NCBI GenBank assembly: GCA_000437395.1 | Contig: FR898169.1 | Span: 1-64,000 of the forward strand | From: Clostridium sp. CAG:288 | Lineage (GTDB): Bacteria; Bacillota_I; Bacilli_A; RFN20; CAG-288 | DNA: 64,000 nucleotides | Direction: 5' to 3' | In this document: positions 46,373-55,063 of the stretch, piece after piece | How positions within the stretch are numbered: position 1 is the first letter of the stretch | How the letters are laid out: every line of letters starts with the position of its first letter | The notes under the pieces: generated by a model | Seen by the model: only the letters and a program-made list of their open reading frames with translations | Told to the model about the DNA's origin: nothing | Database searches by the model: none | Position numbers and translations under genes: made by a program

Positions 46373-48637
46373 TTATAGTGGATTAGAAAAGAAATGTCCA
46401 TGTGTATCTTTTTGTTTATCAAAAGAAGATGAATCATCATTACCTTTTAGCTTTTCTATAAATTGACTTATGATTTCTTTTGTTTGTTTTTTACTTTCTG
46501 TTGTAAAAACTAATCTAAAATAATTGACGCCACTTAAAGAATTAATTTCATCTATATTATTCAATGTTTTGCTATTCCAAATATTTGTTGTGCAATCATC
46601 GTTAAATGCAATTGGGAAAGATGCAAACTTGTCTTTTAATGCGTACTTATTAGTCTTACACTTTCCACACATATTTAATCTTTTAAGCGGACAATATTTT
46701 GAATGCATTAAACATGTTCTTCCATAAACGATAAGCTCTAAATTAGGATATGTCTGATATTTATCAAAATAATCTCTAACAAGATTGTTAATATCATCTT
46801 TACATATTTCATTTGAAAGCGTAACTCTATTTACTCATTTTGAAGAAAGAATAGCCACTGTTTCATAGTTAGTAACGTTTAAAGAATAATCAGAAACGAG
46901 AACTTTGTTTTTCGACTTGTAGTATTCAATAGCACCTATTCCACCAAAAAGAATTTCATCGTATTCATTAACATAATTTTCGTTATTTCTTCTAACAAAG
47001 TTTTTAAAATAAATATGTTTAATACCTAATTCTTTAGCTGCTTCAAATTGCTCCTGAGTATAAACTTGAACAGTAATCTCAGGATTTATTAAATCACATT
47101 TTAAGGGAACTACAGCTTTTGGTTTATTTAAGCCTACTTTTTTATGTAAACGTACTGAATCTAAATTTGATATAGCTTTTCTACGTAATTCGTTAAGTTC
47201 TTTTAAAGGTATGAATATATTTTCGTCTAAATTTAATTTCAATTCACCTAATTGATAAGGTGTATTATTTAATTTACTTAGCTGCGTATATATTTTTTCT
47301 TCCGTAGTAGGTTTGGAAAGTGCTTCTAAGGCAACATTTTCAGCTTTTGCATACGCTTTAAAATTTTGATATTCTATTTTTAATAATAGTTGTTCACCTA
47401 TTTTACCAGTAAGTTCCATATTAACGCTTATTTTTTTATAATCTTCATTCTTGTTTAGCTTTTTTTCAGTATCATTAACAAACTTTATGTCTTTTGTTTT
47501 GTAAACTTTAGCGTTTATGTCTATTTTGTAATCTCTAGAATCAACAATAACCGTTTTATCGCTCGATTCGATAGCGTTAAAAGATGCATCAAAAAGTTTT
47601 AGAACAGGTATGCTAATTTCTTCAAATACATTTTTTGATTCTACACGTATTTGATCACCTTTATTAAGCGTTTTAAAAAGCTTTATCCATATTTTATTAT
47701 TATGGACTTTAACAACTCTTCCTATTTCAAAACCATAGTTATTTGGTCTTTCAATATTGGTTATATTAGCGCTTGTTTCACCATTCATAAAGCCTTGGGT
47801 ATACGTTCTATTAAAAACTTTATTTAAGTTATCGATATCTACTTTCTCATTATCTAAAATTTTACGATAAGTACTAGTAACTCCAGCAACATATAAAGGT
47901 TCTTTCATTCTTCCTTCAATTTTGTATGAATCAACAAAATCCATATCTTTTATAAAATCAGAAGTATTTAAATCTTTCATCGATAAAAGATAACCTGTTT
48001 TAATATTTTGATAACTGTTCATGTCTACTAAAGTATAAACTTGACGACAGCATCCAGCACAACGACCTCGATTGCCACTTCGATCACCAATCATAGAACT
48101 CATTAAGCAGTTGCCACTATAACAAACACATAAAGCCCCATGTATGAAAGCTTCGATATCGATATTAAGTTTTCTTTTTATTTCTTTCATATCTTTTAAA
48201 GAAGTTTCACGAGCAAAAACCACTCTTTGAACTCCCATATCTTTCATAACTTTGGCACTATAAAAATCATCTATACCTATTTGAGTAGAAGCGTGTGCTT
48301 CTAACGACTTATAGTGATTTACTATATAATTAACAAGAGCTAAATCTTGAACAATAATAGCATCTACACCAATTTTAGCTAGTTGATCAACAGTATCATA
48401 TGCATCGTTAAGTTCTCTATCGTATAAAACTGTGTTCATAGTTACAAAAACTTTAACGTTTCTTAAATGTGCGTAATCGACATATTCTTTTAAGTTATCT
48501 AAATTAAAGTTAGTAGCGTAAGCTCTAGCGCTAAATTTATCTAAGCCTAAATATATAGCGTTACAACCACTACTTATGGCTGCATAAAAGGCAGCAGGGC
48601 TTCCAACAGGAGCAAGTAATTCATTATTTTTTAACAT
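46373..48637 (-). pseudogene. Long U32-family protein (RlhA-like) interrupted by one in-frame TGA
   Basis: One frame spans 754 codons but is split by TGA at 46835-46837, after residue 600. The sequence continues in frame on both sides (LSSK, stop, VNRVTLSNEICKDD). The N-terminal part has the U32 barrel: ELLAPVGSPAAFYAAISSGC, HGALCVCYSGNCLMSSMIGD and GRCAGCCRQVYT with the conserved iron-sulfur-type cysteines, then KDLNTSDFIKDM and IEGRMK. A collagenase-like middle domain (about 390-500) and a Cys-rich C-terminal part (YCPLKRLNMCGKCKTN) follow. RlhA-type enzymes hydroxylate a cytidine in 23S rRNA using prephenate. The family usually has Gly at the stop position (LGV.RVTLS), so GGA to TGA is the simplest change. 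Listed as a likely pseudogene; a sequencing error or readthrough remains possible. Confidence 0.75.
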
Positions 48638-48700
48638 ATTTCTATTTTATCATCTTTTATATATTTAAACACGACTAATTTTAAAGTATTATATAGTAGT

Positions 48701-49927
48701 ATGAAAAAATTAGAATTATTAGCTCCAGTTGGAGATCGAGAGAGATTAGAAGCAGCAGTATACTTCGGTGCTGATGCAGTTTATTTTGCTGGTAAAAAAT
48801 TCGGCTTAAGAGCCCTTGCTAGCAACTTTGACGAAGAAGAAATTAAAGTTGCAGTAGAATATTGTCATGGTCATAATGTTAAAGTTTATATTACTGTAAA
48901 TATTCTAGCTCATAATTCAGATTTTGTTGGAATGATAGATTATCTCAAATATCTTGATTCTGTTCATGTTGATGGTGTCATTGTTAGCGATTTAGGCATT
49001 GCACATTTAGTTAAAGAATATACAAATTTAGAGTTGCATGTTTCTACTCAAGCTAACATTACAAATAAAGAATCAGCTAAAGTTTGGGTATCTTTAGGAG
49101 CTAAACGCCTAGTTTTAGCCCGTGAATTAAACATCAAAGAAATACGAGAGATTAAAGATGCTATCGGTGATGATGTCGACATTGAATGTTTTTGCCATGG
49201 AGCTATGTGTATCTCTTATAGCGGAAGATGCTTATTATCAAACTATTTTACCGGTCGAGATTCCAATAGAGGAGCATGTGCTCAACCATGTAGATGGAAA
49301 TATGCTTTATACTCTAAAAACGATCAAAATCCTATAGATGAATATTATCCGGTTGAAGAAGATGAACATGGCACATACATACTTAATAGTAAAGATATGT
49401 GCTTAATAGAACACATTAAAGAATTAGCTGAAGCTGGTATTGTTAGCTTTAAAATCGAAGGTAGAATGAAATCTACTTATTATGTTGCAACTGTCGTAAA
49501 TGCCTATAGAAGAGCTATAGATAACTATTTAAGAAATTTAGAGCCTGATTTTGACTATATAACAGAATTGCAAAAAACATCAAACAGATCATTCACAACT
49601 GGTTTTTATTTTGGAAGCGATCAAAAAACAAATAAAGATTCTTCATTATTAGCTCAAACACACGACTATGTTGGAATTGTAATCGAAGATGCAAAAAATG
49701 GCTATGCGTTAGTAGAACATCGAAACAAATTTGTTCAAGGAGATGAACTTGAAGTTCTTTCTCCAAATGAAACTTTTAATAAAAAAATATTACTCACAGA
49801 AATTAAAGACGAAAATGGCGAGCCATTAACAGAAGTTAAAAAAGTAAAACAAAGAGTTTATATTAAAACTGATTTAGACTTAAAGAAAAATGATATATTA
49901 AGAAAAAGAAACAATAGAACATTATGA
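48701..49927 (+). CDS. U32-family tRNA hydroxylation protein (TrhP-like)
   Basis: 408 residues. U32 motifs: LELLAPVGDRERLEAAVYFG at the start, CHGAMCISYSGRCLLSNYFT (about 166-185), GRDSNRGACAQPCRWKY (about 187-203) and FKIEGRMKSTYYVA (about 250). Cysteines are placed for an iron-sulfur cluster. Length and absence of the collagenase insert match E. coli TrhP (YegQ) and Bacillus YrrO, which help turn wobble U34 into 5-hydroxyuridine using prephenate. A chorismate mutase gene two genes downstream fits that need. The start follows a divergent gap of 63 bases. The stop TGA overlaps the next start (ATGA), so it is coupled to the transporter gene. Confidence 0.85.
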   Translation: MKKLELLAPVGDRERLEAAVYFGADAVYFAGKKFGLRALASNFDEEEIKVAVEYCHGHNVKVYITVNILAHNSDFVGMIDYLKYLDSVHVDGVIVSDLGIAHLVKEYTNLELHVSTQANITNKESAKVWVSLGAKRLVLARELNIKEIREIKDAIGDDVDIECFCHGAMCISYSGRCLLSNYFTGRDSNRGACAQPCRWKYALYSKNDQNPIDEYYPVEEDEHGTYILNSKDMCLIEHIKELAEAGIVSFKIEGRMKSTYYVATVVNAYRRAIDNYLRNLEPDFDYITELQKTSNRSFTTGFYFGSDQKTNKDSSLLAQTHDYVGIVIEDAKNGYALVEHRNKFVQGDELEVLSPNETFNKKILLTEIKDENGEPLTEVKKVKQRVYIKTDLDLKKNDILRKRNNRTL

Positions 49928-51366
49928 AATTAAAAGATAACAAAATATATAGATCAATAATCATTCCTATTTGCATAGCTATGTGTATGCTTGGAAGATT
50001 TATACCTCCGATAAACGGCTTAACAAGCGATGCAATGGGGGTAATATTTATCTTTTTAGGCTCCTTAATTTTATGGCTTACAATTGGTATAGATTGGCCA
50101 AGCCTTCTTTGCATATTTTCATTAGGCTTTTTAGAAAATTTTTCTTTTTCTAAAGTTTTTTCATCGAGCTTTGGAAATTCGACGTTTATATTCTTATTAT
50201 TTACATTCGTATGTACATATGCATTATCAAAAACTTCATTAATAAAAAGAGTAGCTATATTTTTCATCAATTTAAAATTAGCTAAAAAGAGCGATTATTG
50301 GTTTACTTTCTTATTCCTATTTTCAGTTTTGTTATTAGGATTATTCATTTCCCCATCTGTCTTATTTGTTATTATCTTGCCTATCCTGAATGAAATATTT
50401 GAACTTGCCAATATTCAAAAAGATGATAGAATTGCTAAAGCATTAATGATGGGATTAGCTTTCACTGTTTCAATCAGTAGTGGAATGACACCTATTGCTC
50501 ACGTATTTCCTATTTTAGCTATGAACGCTGCAAACATAACAGTTTCACCAATTGCTTATATGGGCATGGCTATTCCAGTTGGATTAATTACATTTTTATT
50601 AATGATTTTGATGTTTAGAATTTCCGTTAAAATTCCTGAAAACAAACTAAATAAAGTTGACGTATCAATTTTAAAAAGGCAATTAACCAAAGTTGATTCA
50701 AAAGACGTTTTAACATTAGCCATATTTGGATTTGTAATATTGCTTTGGATTATCCCTTCACTACTTAAAAATATCTCTCCAGAATTTTATAACACTATAA
50801 ATCAATATGGTACTGCTATGCCTCCTTTATTAGGTACGCTCCTTTTATGCATAATTAGAGTAAAAGGTGAACCACTATGTAAAATAGATGAAGCATTTAA
50901 AAAAGGCATTCCGTGGGGAAGCTTAATAATGTGCGCTGCAACTTTAGTACTAGGTAGCGCTTTGACAAATGACGCAGTTGGTATTAAGTCTTTTTTACAA
51001 ACAAGCCTCAGCCCTCATTTAAAATCTCTCCCAGCACTTTGTCTATTAATAATCTTTGTTGTTTGGGCAGCAATTCAAACAAATTTATCTTCAAATATGG
51101 TAACTGCTACACTCGTAGCAACTATCGCTGCATCGATAATTACAAGCACAACGATGTCGTTAAACCTAAATGCTACAATTTGCTTAATAGGTATGATGGC
51201 TAGTTTTGCATTTGCTACGCCACCTTCAATGCCTCATATCGCCATAGCAGCTGGAAGTGATTATTGTAGTACCAAAGACGTATTAATATACGGATCAGCA
51301 TTAATGCTTATATCTATAATTGTTGCAGTTTTTATCGGTTATCCTATTGGATCTGCACTTCTTTAA
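49924..51366 (+). CDS. SLC13/DASS-type anion transporter
   Basis: 480 residues with eleven or twelve membrane helices. The family's two hairpin-type motifs are recognisable in altered form: SISSGMTPIAHVFP (about 179-192) and ATPPSMPHIAIAAGSDYCST near residue 435, with NLSSNMVTATLVATIAASII before it. The family imports di- and tricarboxylates or sulfate with sodium. The SNT substrate motif is changed here to SGMT, so the substrate is open. Genetic coupling with a TrhP-like gene upstream and chorismate mutase downstream invites the idea that it imports a carboxylated aromatic precursor such as shikimate or chorismate, which is speculation. Confidence 0.8.
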   Translation: MKLKDNKIYRSIIIPICIAMCMLGRFIPPINGLTSDAMGVIFIFLGSLILWLTIGIDWPSLLCIFSLGFLENFSFSKVFSSSFGNSTFIFLLFTFVCTYALSKTSLIKRVAIFFINLKLAKKSDYWFTFLFLFSVLLLGLFISPSVLFVIILPILNEIFELANIQKDDRIAKALMMGLAFTVSISSGMTPIAHVFPILAMNAANITVSPIAYMGMAIPVGLITFLLMILMFRISVKIPENKLNKVDVSILKRQLTKVDSKDVLTLAIFGFVILLWIIPSLLKNISPEFYNTINQYGTAMPPLLGTLLLCIIRVKGEPLCKIDEAFKKGIPWGSLIMCAATLVLGSALTNDAVGIKSFLQTSLSPHLKSLPALCLLIIFVVWAAIQTNLSSNMVTATLVATIAASIITSTTMSLNLNATICLIGMMASFAFATPPSMPHIAIAAGSDYCSTKDVLIYGSALMLISIIVAVFIGYPIGSALL

Positions 51367-51377
51367 AGGAGAAATTT

Positions 51378-51656
51378 ATGAAAGACTTATCAAAAGCCCG
51401 CGATGAAATTGATAATATCGACACTCAAATAATAAAACTATTTGAACAAAGAATGGATATTGTTAAAGACGTTGCCAATTATAAAATTGAGAATAATTTA
51501 CCAGTTTTAGATTCTTCAAGAGAAAATATTATGTTAGAAAAAAATCTAAAAAAAATAACAAATGAAGAATATAAAAAATATTATTTCTCTGTTTTAAAAG
51601 GATTTTTAGAAGCTAGTAAAGAAATGCAAAAAGAAATAATTGCACATAAAAAATAA
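51378..51656 (+). CDS. Chorismate mutase, AroQ-class monofunctional
   Basis: 92 residues forming the three-helix AroQ fold: LSKARDEIDNIDTQIIKLFE, then RMDIVKDVANYKIENNLPVL, then DSSRENIMLEKN. Expected active-site residues are in place: Arg in the first helix, Arg-x-x-x-Val-x-x-Val-x-x-x-Lys in the second, the Asp-x-x-Arg-Glu pair, and a late Gln/Glu position. It turns chorismate into prephenate. No fused prephenate dehydratase or DAHP synthase domain and no other aromatic-pathway gene is in the window. AAAGGAG lies five bases before the ATG and the gene follows the transporter by 11 bases. Co-location with U32 genes suggests that prephenate is meant for RNA hydroxylation. Confidence 0.88.
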   Translation: MKDLSKARDEIDNIDTQIIKLFEQRMDIVKDVANYKIENNLPVLDSSRENIMLEKNLKKITNEEYKKYYFSVLKGFLEASKEMQKEIIAHKK

Positions 51657-51721
51657 TTATCAATTTTTCTTAAAAAATTAAGCATCAATAATAAGGTATA
51701 TATAATACAATATTTATATAT

Positions 51722-51753
51722 ATAAAATGCTATAGATTTCACTCCATAGCATT
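51722..51753 (-). terminator. Terminator after the metalloregulator gene
   Basis: On the minus strand AATGCTAT (51753-51746) pairs with ATAGCATT (51733-51726), followed by TTATATATA. Confidence 0.75.
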
Positions 51754-51758
51754 AATTA

Positions 51759-52127
51759 TTATTGATGTTTTTTTAAATGTTCTTTTAAAGCGTTAAATGT
51801 CTCTTCACTTAAGTCATGCTCTATTTTGCAAGCATCTTCTAAAGCTGTTTCTTCACTTACGCCTAAATTCATTAATAAAGTTGAAATAACTTTATGGCGC
51901 TCATAAACAGAAGTAGCAACTTCAAGTCCTTTTTCTGTCAATTCAATTGCACCGTTATTTTGAATAACCACATATCCATTTTCGCTTAACTTATGAAGTG
52001 CAACCGAAACACTTGGTTTGCTAAAATTCATAGAATTAGCAATATCTATAGCTCTAACGTTTCCGTGTTTTTCCTTTAGCATTAAGATTCTTTCAAGATA
52101 GTCTTCACCTGATTCTAATAGTCTCAC
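51759..52127 (-). CDS. DtxR/MntR-family metal-dependent repressor
   Basis: 122 residues with a GTG start preceded by GAGG at eight bases. Winged helix at about 1-65 (recognition helix near NFSKPSVSVALHKLSENGY) and a dimerisation/metal domain to the end. There is no SH3-like domain, as in MntR. Likely metal ligands: Asp9 and Glu12 (GEDYLERI), His78 (YERHKVI), Cys100, Glu103 and His104 (DACKIEHDL). Asp9 and Glu12 are MntR-like, while Cys100 replaces the MntR Glu and is typical of iron-sensing DtxR/IdeR. Divergent from the feo operon, whose leader carries two palindromes, so it most probably represses feo when iron is sufficient. Confidence 0.87.
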   Translation of the reverse strand: MRLLESGEDYLERILMLKEKHGNVRAIDIANSMNFSKPSVSVALHKLSENGYVVIQNNGAIELTEKGLEVATSVYERHKVISTLLMNLGVSEETALEDACKIEHDLSEETFNALKEHLKKHQ

Positions 52128-52204
52128 TTAATATTCCTCTGTTTCTTTCTTTTAACTATTCTAAATGAAATGAAAAAAATAGTCCACAACTTTGATAAAA
52201 AGTG

Positions 52205-52232
52205 TTGACAGTATACCTTTCAAGTGTATAAT
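52205..52232 (+). promoter_or_regulatory. feo operon promoter
   Basis: TTGACA (52205-52210) and TATAAT (52227-52232) both match consensus, 16 bases apart. The transcript would start near 52239, leaving a leader of about 85 bases that contains the two operators. Confidence 0.75.
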
Positions 52233-52240
52233 TATTAGTA

Positions 52241-52256
52241 GTTAGTTTGAGCTAAC
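52241..52256. promoter_or_regulatory. Operator 1 of the feo leader (DtxR-type palindrome)
   Basis: GTTAGTTTGAGCTAAC is an inverted repeat (GTTAG/CTAAC, extended by G-C to GTTAGN4-6 GCTAAC) placed right at the expected transcription start. It resembles the central part of DtxR boxes (TTAGNNNNNNCTAA). Confidence 0.7.
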
Positions 52257-52287
52257 TTTTCAGACTAACTTTATTTTTTATAGATAT

Positions 52288-52303
52288 GTTAGTCAATGCT
52301 AAC
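52288..52303. promoter_or_regulatory. Operator 2 of the feo leader (DtxR-type palindrome)
   Basis: GTTAGTCAATGCTAAC repeats the arms of operator 1 with a different centre, 47 bases further down, between promoter and the feoA ribosome site (GGAGG at 52313). A half site ACTAAC lies between them at 52264-52269. Confidence 0.7.
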
Positions 52304-52325
52304 ATCAAAAATGGAGGTTATAGAA

Positions 52326-52544
52326 ATGCCACTTACCATTGCTCCGTTAAATACTTTATTAAGAGTTATTAAAGTATTAACAGATGAAAAAACAAAAAAA
52401 CATTTAAGTAGCTTAGGCATTACAGTTGATTCCACTTTGAAGATTTTATCTGAAAGCTCAGGTAATCCAATTCTTGAAATCAAAGATGGAAGAATTGCTA
52501 TTGATAGAAATATCGCACTTAAAATTATCGTTGCAGCTATATAA
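52326..52544 (+). CDS. FeoA-like small protein, first copy (divergent)
   Basis: 72 residues from the ATG at 52326, chosen because GGAGG stands eight bases upstream. The open frame from 52296 starts inside operator 2. The product MPLTIAPLNTLLRVIKVLTD ends in EIKDGRIAIDRNIALKIIVA, the strand pattern of a FeoA/SH3-like domain. It lacks the RR..GI..G core of the classic FeoA that follows it. Location as the first gene of feoA-feoA-feoB suggests a FeoB accessory role. It is ten bases upstream of the next gene, with AAGGAGG between them. Confidence 0.65.
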   Translation: MPLTIAPLNTLLRVIKVLTDEKTKKHLSSLGITVDSTLKILSESSGNPILEIKDGRIAIDRNIALKIIVAAI

Positions 52545-52553
52545 GGAGGAATT

Positions 52554-52793
52554 ATGGAAAAGACACTCAATGAAGTTGAAGTTGGTGAAGTCGGTACAAT
52601 TGTCCGAGTCGCTGGTACCGGAATAATTCGTAGAAGACTATTTGATATGGGTATCACACCAGGAGCACAATTCAGCTTTAGAAAAAAAGCTCCACTTGGT
52701 GATCCAATCGAAATTACAATTCGTGGTTACGAGTTAACTTTAAGAAAAGTTGAAGCACAAAACGTTGTCGTAGAAGTTACAGGAGGAAATTAG
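52554..52793 (+). CDS. feoA: FeoA, cytosolic FeoB partner
   Basis: 79 residues with the classic FeoA signature: EVGEVGTIVRVAGTGIIRRR, LFDMGITPGAQFSF, and PLGDPIEITIRGYELTLRKV, forming an SH3-like barrel. FeoA is thought to bind the FeoB G-domain side and aid ferrous iron uptake. GGAGG is placed just before the ATG, and the gene is followed after three bases by feoB with AGGAGG in its own 3' end. Confidence 0.92.
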   Translation: MEKTLNEVEVGEVGTIVRVAGTGIIRRRLFDMGITPGAQFSFRKKAPLGDPIEITIRGYELTLRKVEAQNVVVEVTGGN

Positions 52794-52796
52794 TTT

Positions 52797-55058
52797 ATGC
52801 TTAAATTTGCACTAGCTGGAAATCCTAACTGCGGTAAAACAACATTATTTAACTCGCTAACAGGATCTACAGCACACGTAGGAAACTGGCCAGGTGTTAC
52901 CGTCGATAAAAAAGAAGGTACATACAAAAAGACACCTGAACCAATTTCAATAGTCGACCTTCCAGGTATATATTCACTTTCACCATATACACCTGAAGAA
53001 GTTATTTCAAGAAACTTTATTCTTGATGAAAAACCAGATTGCGTTATTAACATCGTAGACGCAACAAACCTTGAAAGAAATTTGTATTTAACAACACAAA
53101 TTCTTGAAATCGATGTTCCGGTTATCGTCGCACTCAACATGATGGATGAAGTCAAAAAGAGAGGCGATGTAATCGATGCAAAGAAGTTAAGTGCTGCTTT
53201 AGGTGTTAAAGTAGTAGAAATTTCTGCATTAAAAGAAGAAAATCTCGACACACTTATGACAGAAGCTTATAAGGCTTCGAAAGAAAAACGTGAAGGTAAG
53301 ACAGTATTAGCAGATGGTGACTTATCTCACTTAATCGGTGATGTCAAAATTGCATTCAAAGGGAAAGGTGTTGAAAATCCTTTATTCCACGCAATCAAGT
53401 TAGTTGAAAACGATGAAATTGAAGTCAAAAATCATCCAGATTTAATTGAAATGGTTGATGATTTCAAAAAGACATTCAAAAACGATACATTTGGTGCTGA
53501 CTTTGAGGCAGTTGTCGCAGATAGTAGATATAAATATATATCTAAGAACTTCTCTCCAGCATTAAAGAAAGCTGAAAAGAAGAGCAACCTTACAAAATCA
53601 GATAAAATCGATAGAGTCTTAACAAACAGATGGTTAGGTATTCCGATTTTTATTGTTATCTTATTCGTTATCTTCCACGTTACATTCTCTGAAGACTTGT
53701 TTTACCTCAATGCCATGGGAGCTTTCGGTGAAGAAGGTTTAATCTTTGCTAAAGGAACAAGATTTGAAGGATTATTCGCTAACGGTGGTATTAACTCAAT
53801 CGGTGTATTCCTCCAAACATTACTTGGAATATTTACAGACTGGATTGCTGAACTAGTTGGAACAGGCTTAGACAATATCTCAGCACCAGCTTGGGTCAAT
53901 GGATTAGTATGTGATGGTGTATTAGCTGGTTTGTTTAGCGTACTCTCATTCTTACCACAAATCTTATTATTATTCTTATTCTTCTCAATTCTCGAAGATA
54001 GTGGATATATGGCCCGTATTGCCTTTATTCTCGATAGAATCTTCAGAAAATTCGGCTTATCTGGCCGTGCATTTATGCCAATGATCATGGGCTTTGGATG
54101 TTCTGTTCCAGCCATGATTAATACAAGAACATTAGCTGATGAAAACGAAAGAACAGCAACAATTCGTGTTATTCCATTCTTCAGCTGTGGTGCTAAGTTA
54201 CCTATCTTAACAGCTATTGCTGGTGGTATGGCAGAAGTATTTGGCTTACCATATCCAGACTTAATTACACTTTCTATGTATCTCTTAGGTATGGTTGTCG
54301 CTATTGTTGCAGTTCTCATCATGAGAAACACAACAATGAAAGGTGAAGTTCCACCATTCATTATGGAATTACCTTCCTACCACTTACCACAATTCAAAGC
54401 TTTAATGATCCACTTATGGGATAAAGTAAAGCACTTCGTTAAGAAAGCGTTCACAATCATCTTAGCTTCTACAATTCTTATTTGGTTCTTACAACACTTC
54501 GCATGGAACTGGAGATTGTTAGAAGATACAGAAATCGATCAATCCATGTTAGCAAGTATTGGTCAATTAATCCAACCATTATTTACTCCACTTGGATTTG
54601 GTGCTCAATTAAAAGCATTCGGATGGGTCTTCGCTGTCTCTGCAATTACTGGTTTAATTGCAAAGGAAAGTGTTATCTCCACATTTGCAATCTTAGCTGT
54701 CGTTATCGGACAATTAACAATCGATCCATCAGAAATTGGTGAAGTTGAATCCGCAGTTGCAATGATTCAAGCCACAGGTATCAATAGTCCTGCTTGTATC
54801 GCATTCATTGCCTTCAACATGTTAACAATTCCTTGCTTTGCTGCTGTTGCAACAGCTAAAGCTGAATTACCAGAAGGTAAGTTCAATGGAACATTAGTCT
54901 TCTGGCTCGTCACTTCTTACTTAGTCTCTTCTGCTATTTACTTAATCGGAACATGGTGGTGGACAGCATTTATCTATGCCGCTATCGTTGCTGCTGGAGT
55001 TACAGGCATCGTACTCTACAACAGACGTGGTGCCAAAGCTAAATCAGCTACTAAGTAA
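52797..55058 (+). CDS. feoB: Ferrous iron transporter FeoB
   Basis: 753 residues. N-terminal G-domain: G1 GNPNCGKTT (8-16), switch region, G3 DLPG in IVDLPGIYSLSPYTPEE, G4 NMMD in ALNMMDEV. A helical GDI-like spacer (about 180-265) follows, then a membrane domain with about eight to ten helices and the two FeoB Gate motifs, including GFGCSVPAMINTRTL and FFSCGAKLPILTAI with conserved cysteines. It imports Fe2+ with nucleotide hydrolysis. Third gene of the operon, under the DtxR-type operators upstream. A small Cys-rich membrane protein gene begins five bases after its stop. Confidence 0.97.
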   Translation: MLKFALAGNPNCGKTTLFNSLTGSTAHVGNWPGVTVDKKEGTYKKTPEPISIVDLPGIYSLSPYTPEEVISRNFILDEKPDCVINIVDATNLERNLYLTTQILEIDVPVIVALNMMDEVKKRGDVIDAKKLSAALGVKVVEISALKEENLDTLMTEAYKASKEKREGKTVLADGDLSHLIGDVKIAFKGKGVENPLFHAIKLVENDEIEVKNHPDLIEMVDDFKKTFKNDTFGADFEAVVADSRYKYISKNFSPALKKAEKKSNLTKSDKIDRVLTNRWLGIPIFIVILFVIFHVTFSEDLFYLNAMGAFGEEGLIFAKGTRFEGLFANGGINSIGVFLQTLLGIFTDWIAELVGTGLDNISAPAWVNGLVCDGVLAGLFSVLSFLPQILLLFLFFSILEDSGYMARIAFILDRIFRKFGLSGRAFMPMIMGFGCSVPAMINTRTLADENERTATIRVIPFFSCGAKLPILTAIAGGMAEVFGLPYPDLITLSMYLLGMVVAIVAVLIMRNTTMKGEVPPFIMELPSYHLPQFKALMIHLWDKVKHFVKKAFTIILASTILIWFLQHFAWNWRLLEDTEIDQSMLASIGQLIQPLFTPLGFGAQLKAFGWVFAVSAITGLIAKESVISTFAILAVVIGQLTIDPSEIGEVESAVAMIQATGINSPACIAFIAFNMLTIPCFAAVATAKAELPEGKFNGTLVFWLVTSYLVSSAIYLIGTWWWTAFIYAAIVAAGVTGIVLYNRRGAKAKSATK

Positions 55059-55063
55059 AAAAT

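Noticed and set aside
52790..53251. 153-codon open frame on the minus strand opposite the FeoB G-domain
   Set aside because: Antisense shadow of a conserved domain without a start signal.
53702..54361. 219-codon open frame on the minus strand inside feoB
   Set aside because: It lies wholly opposite conserved FeoB membrane sequence, has no ribosome site and no recognisable family.
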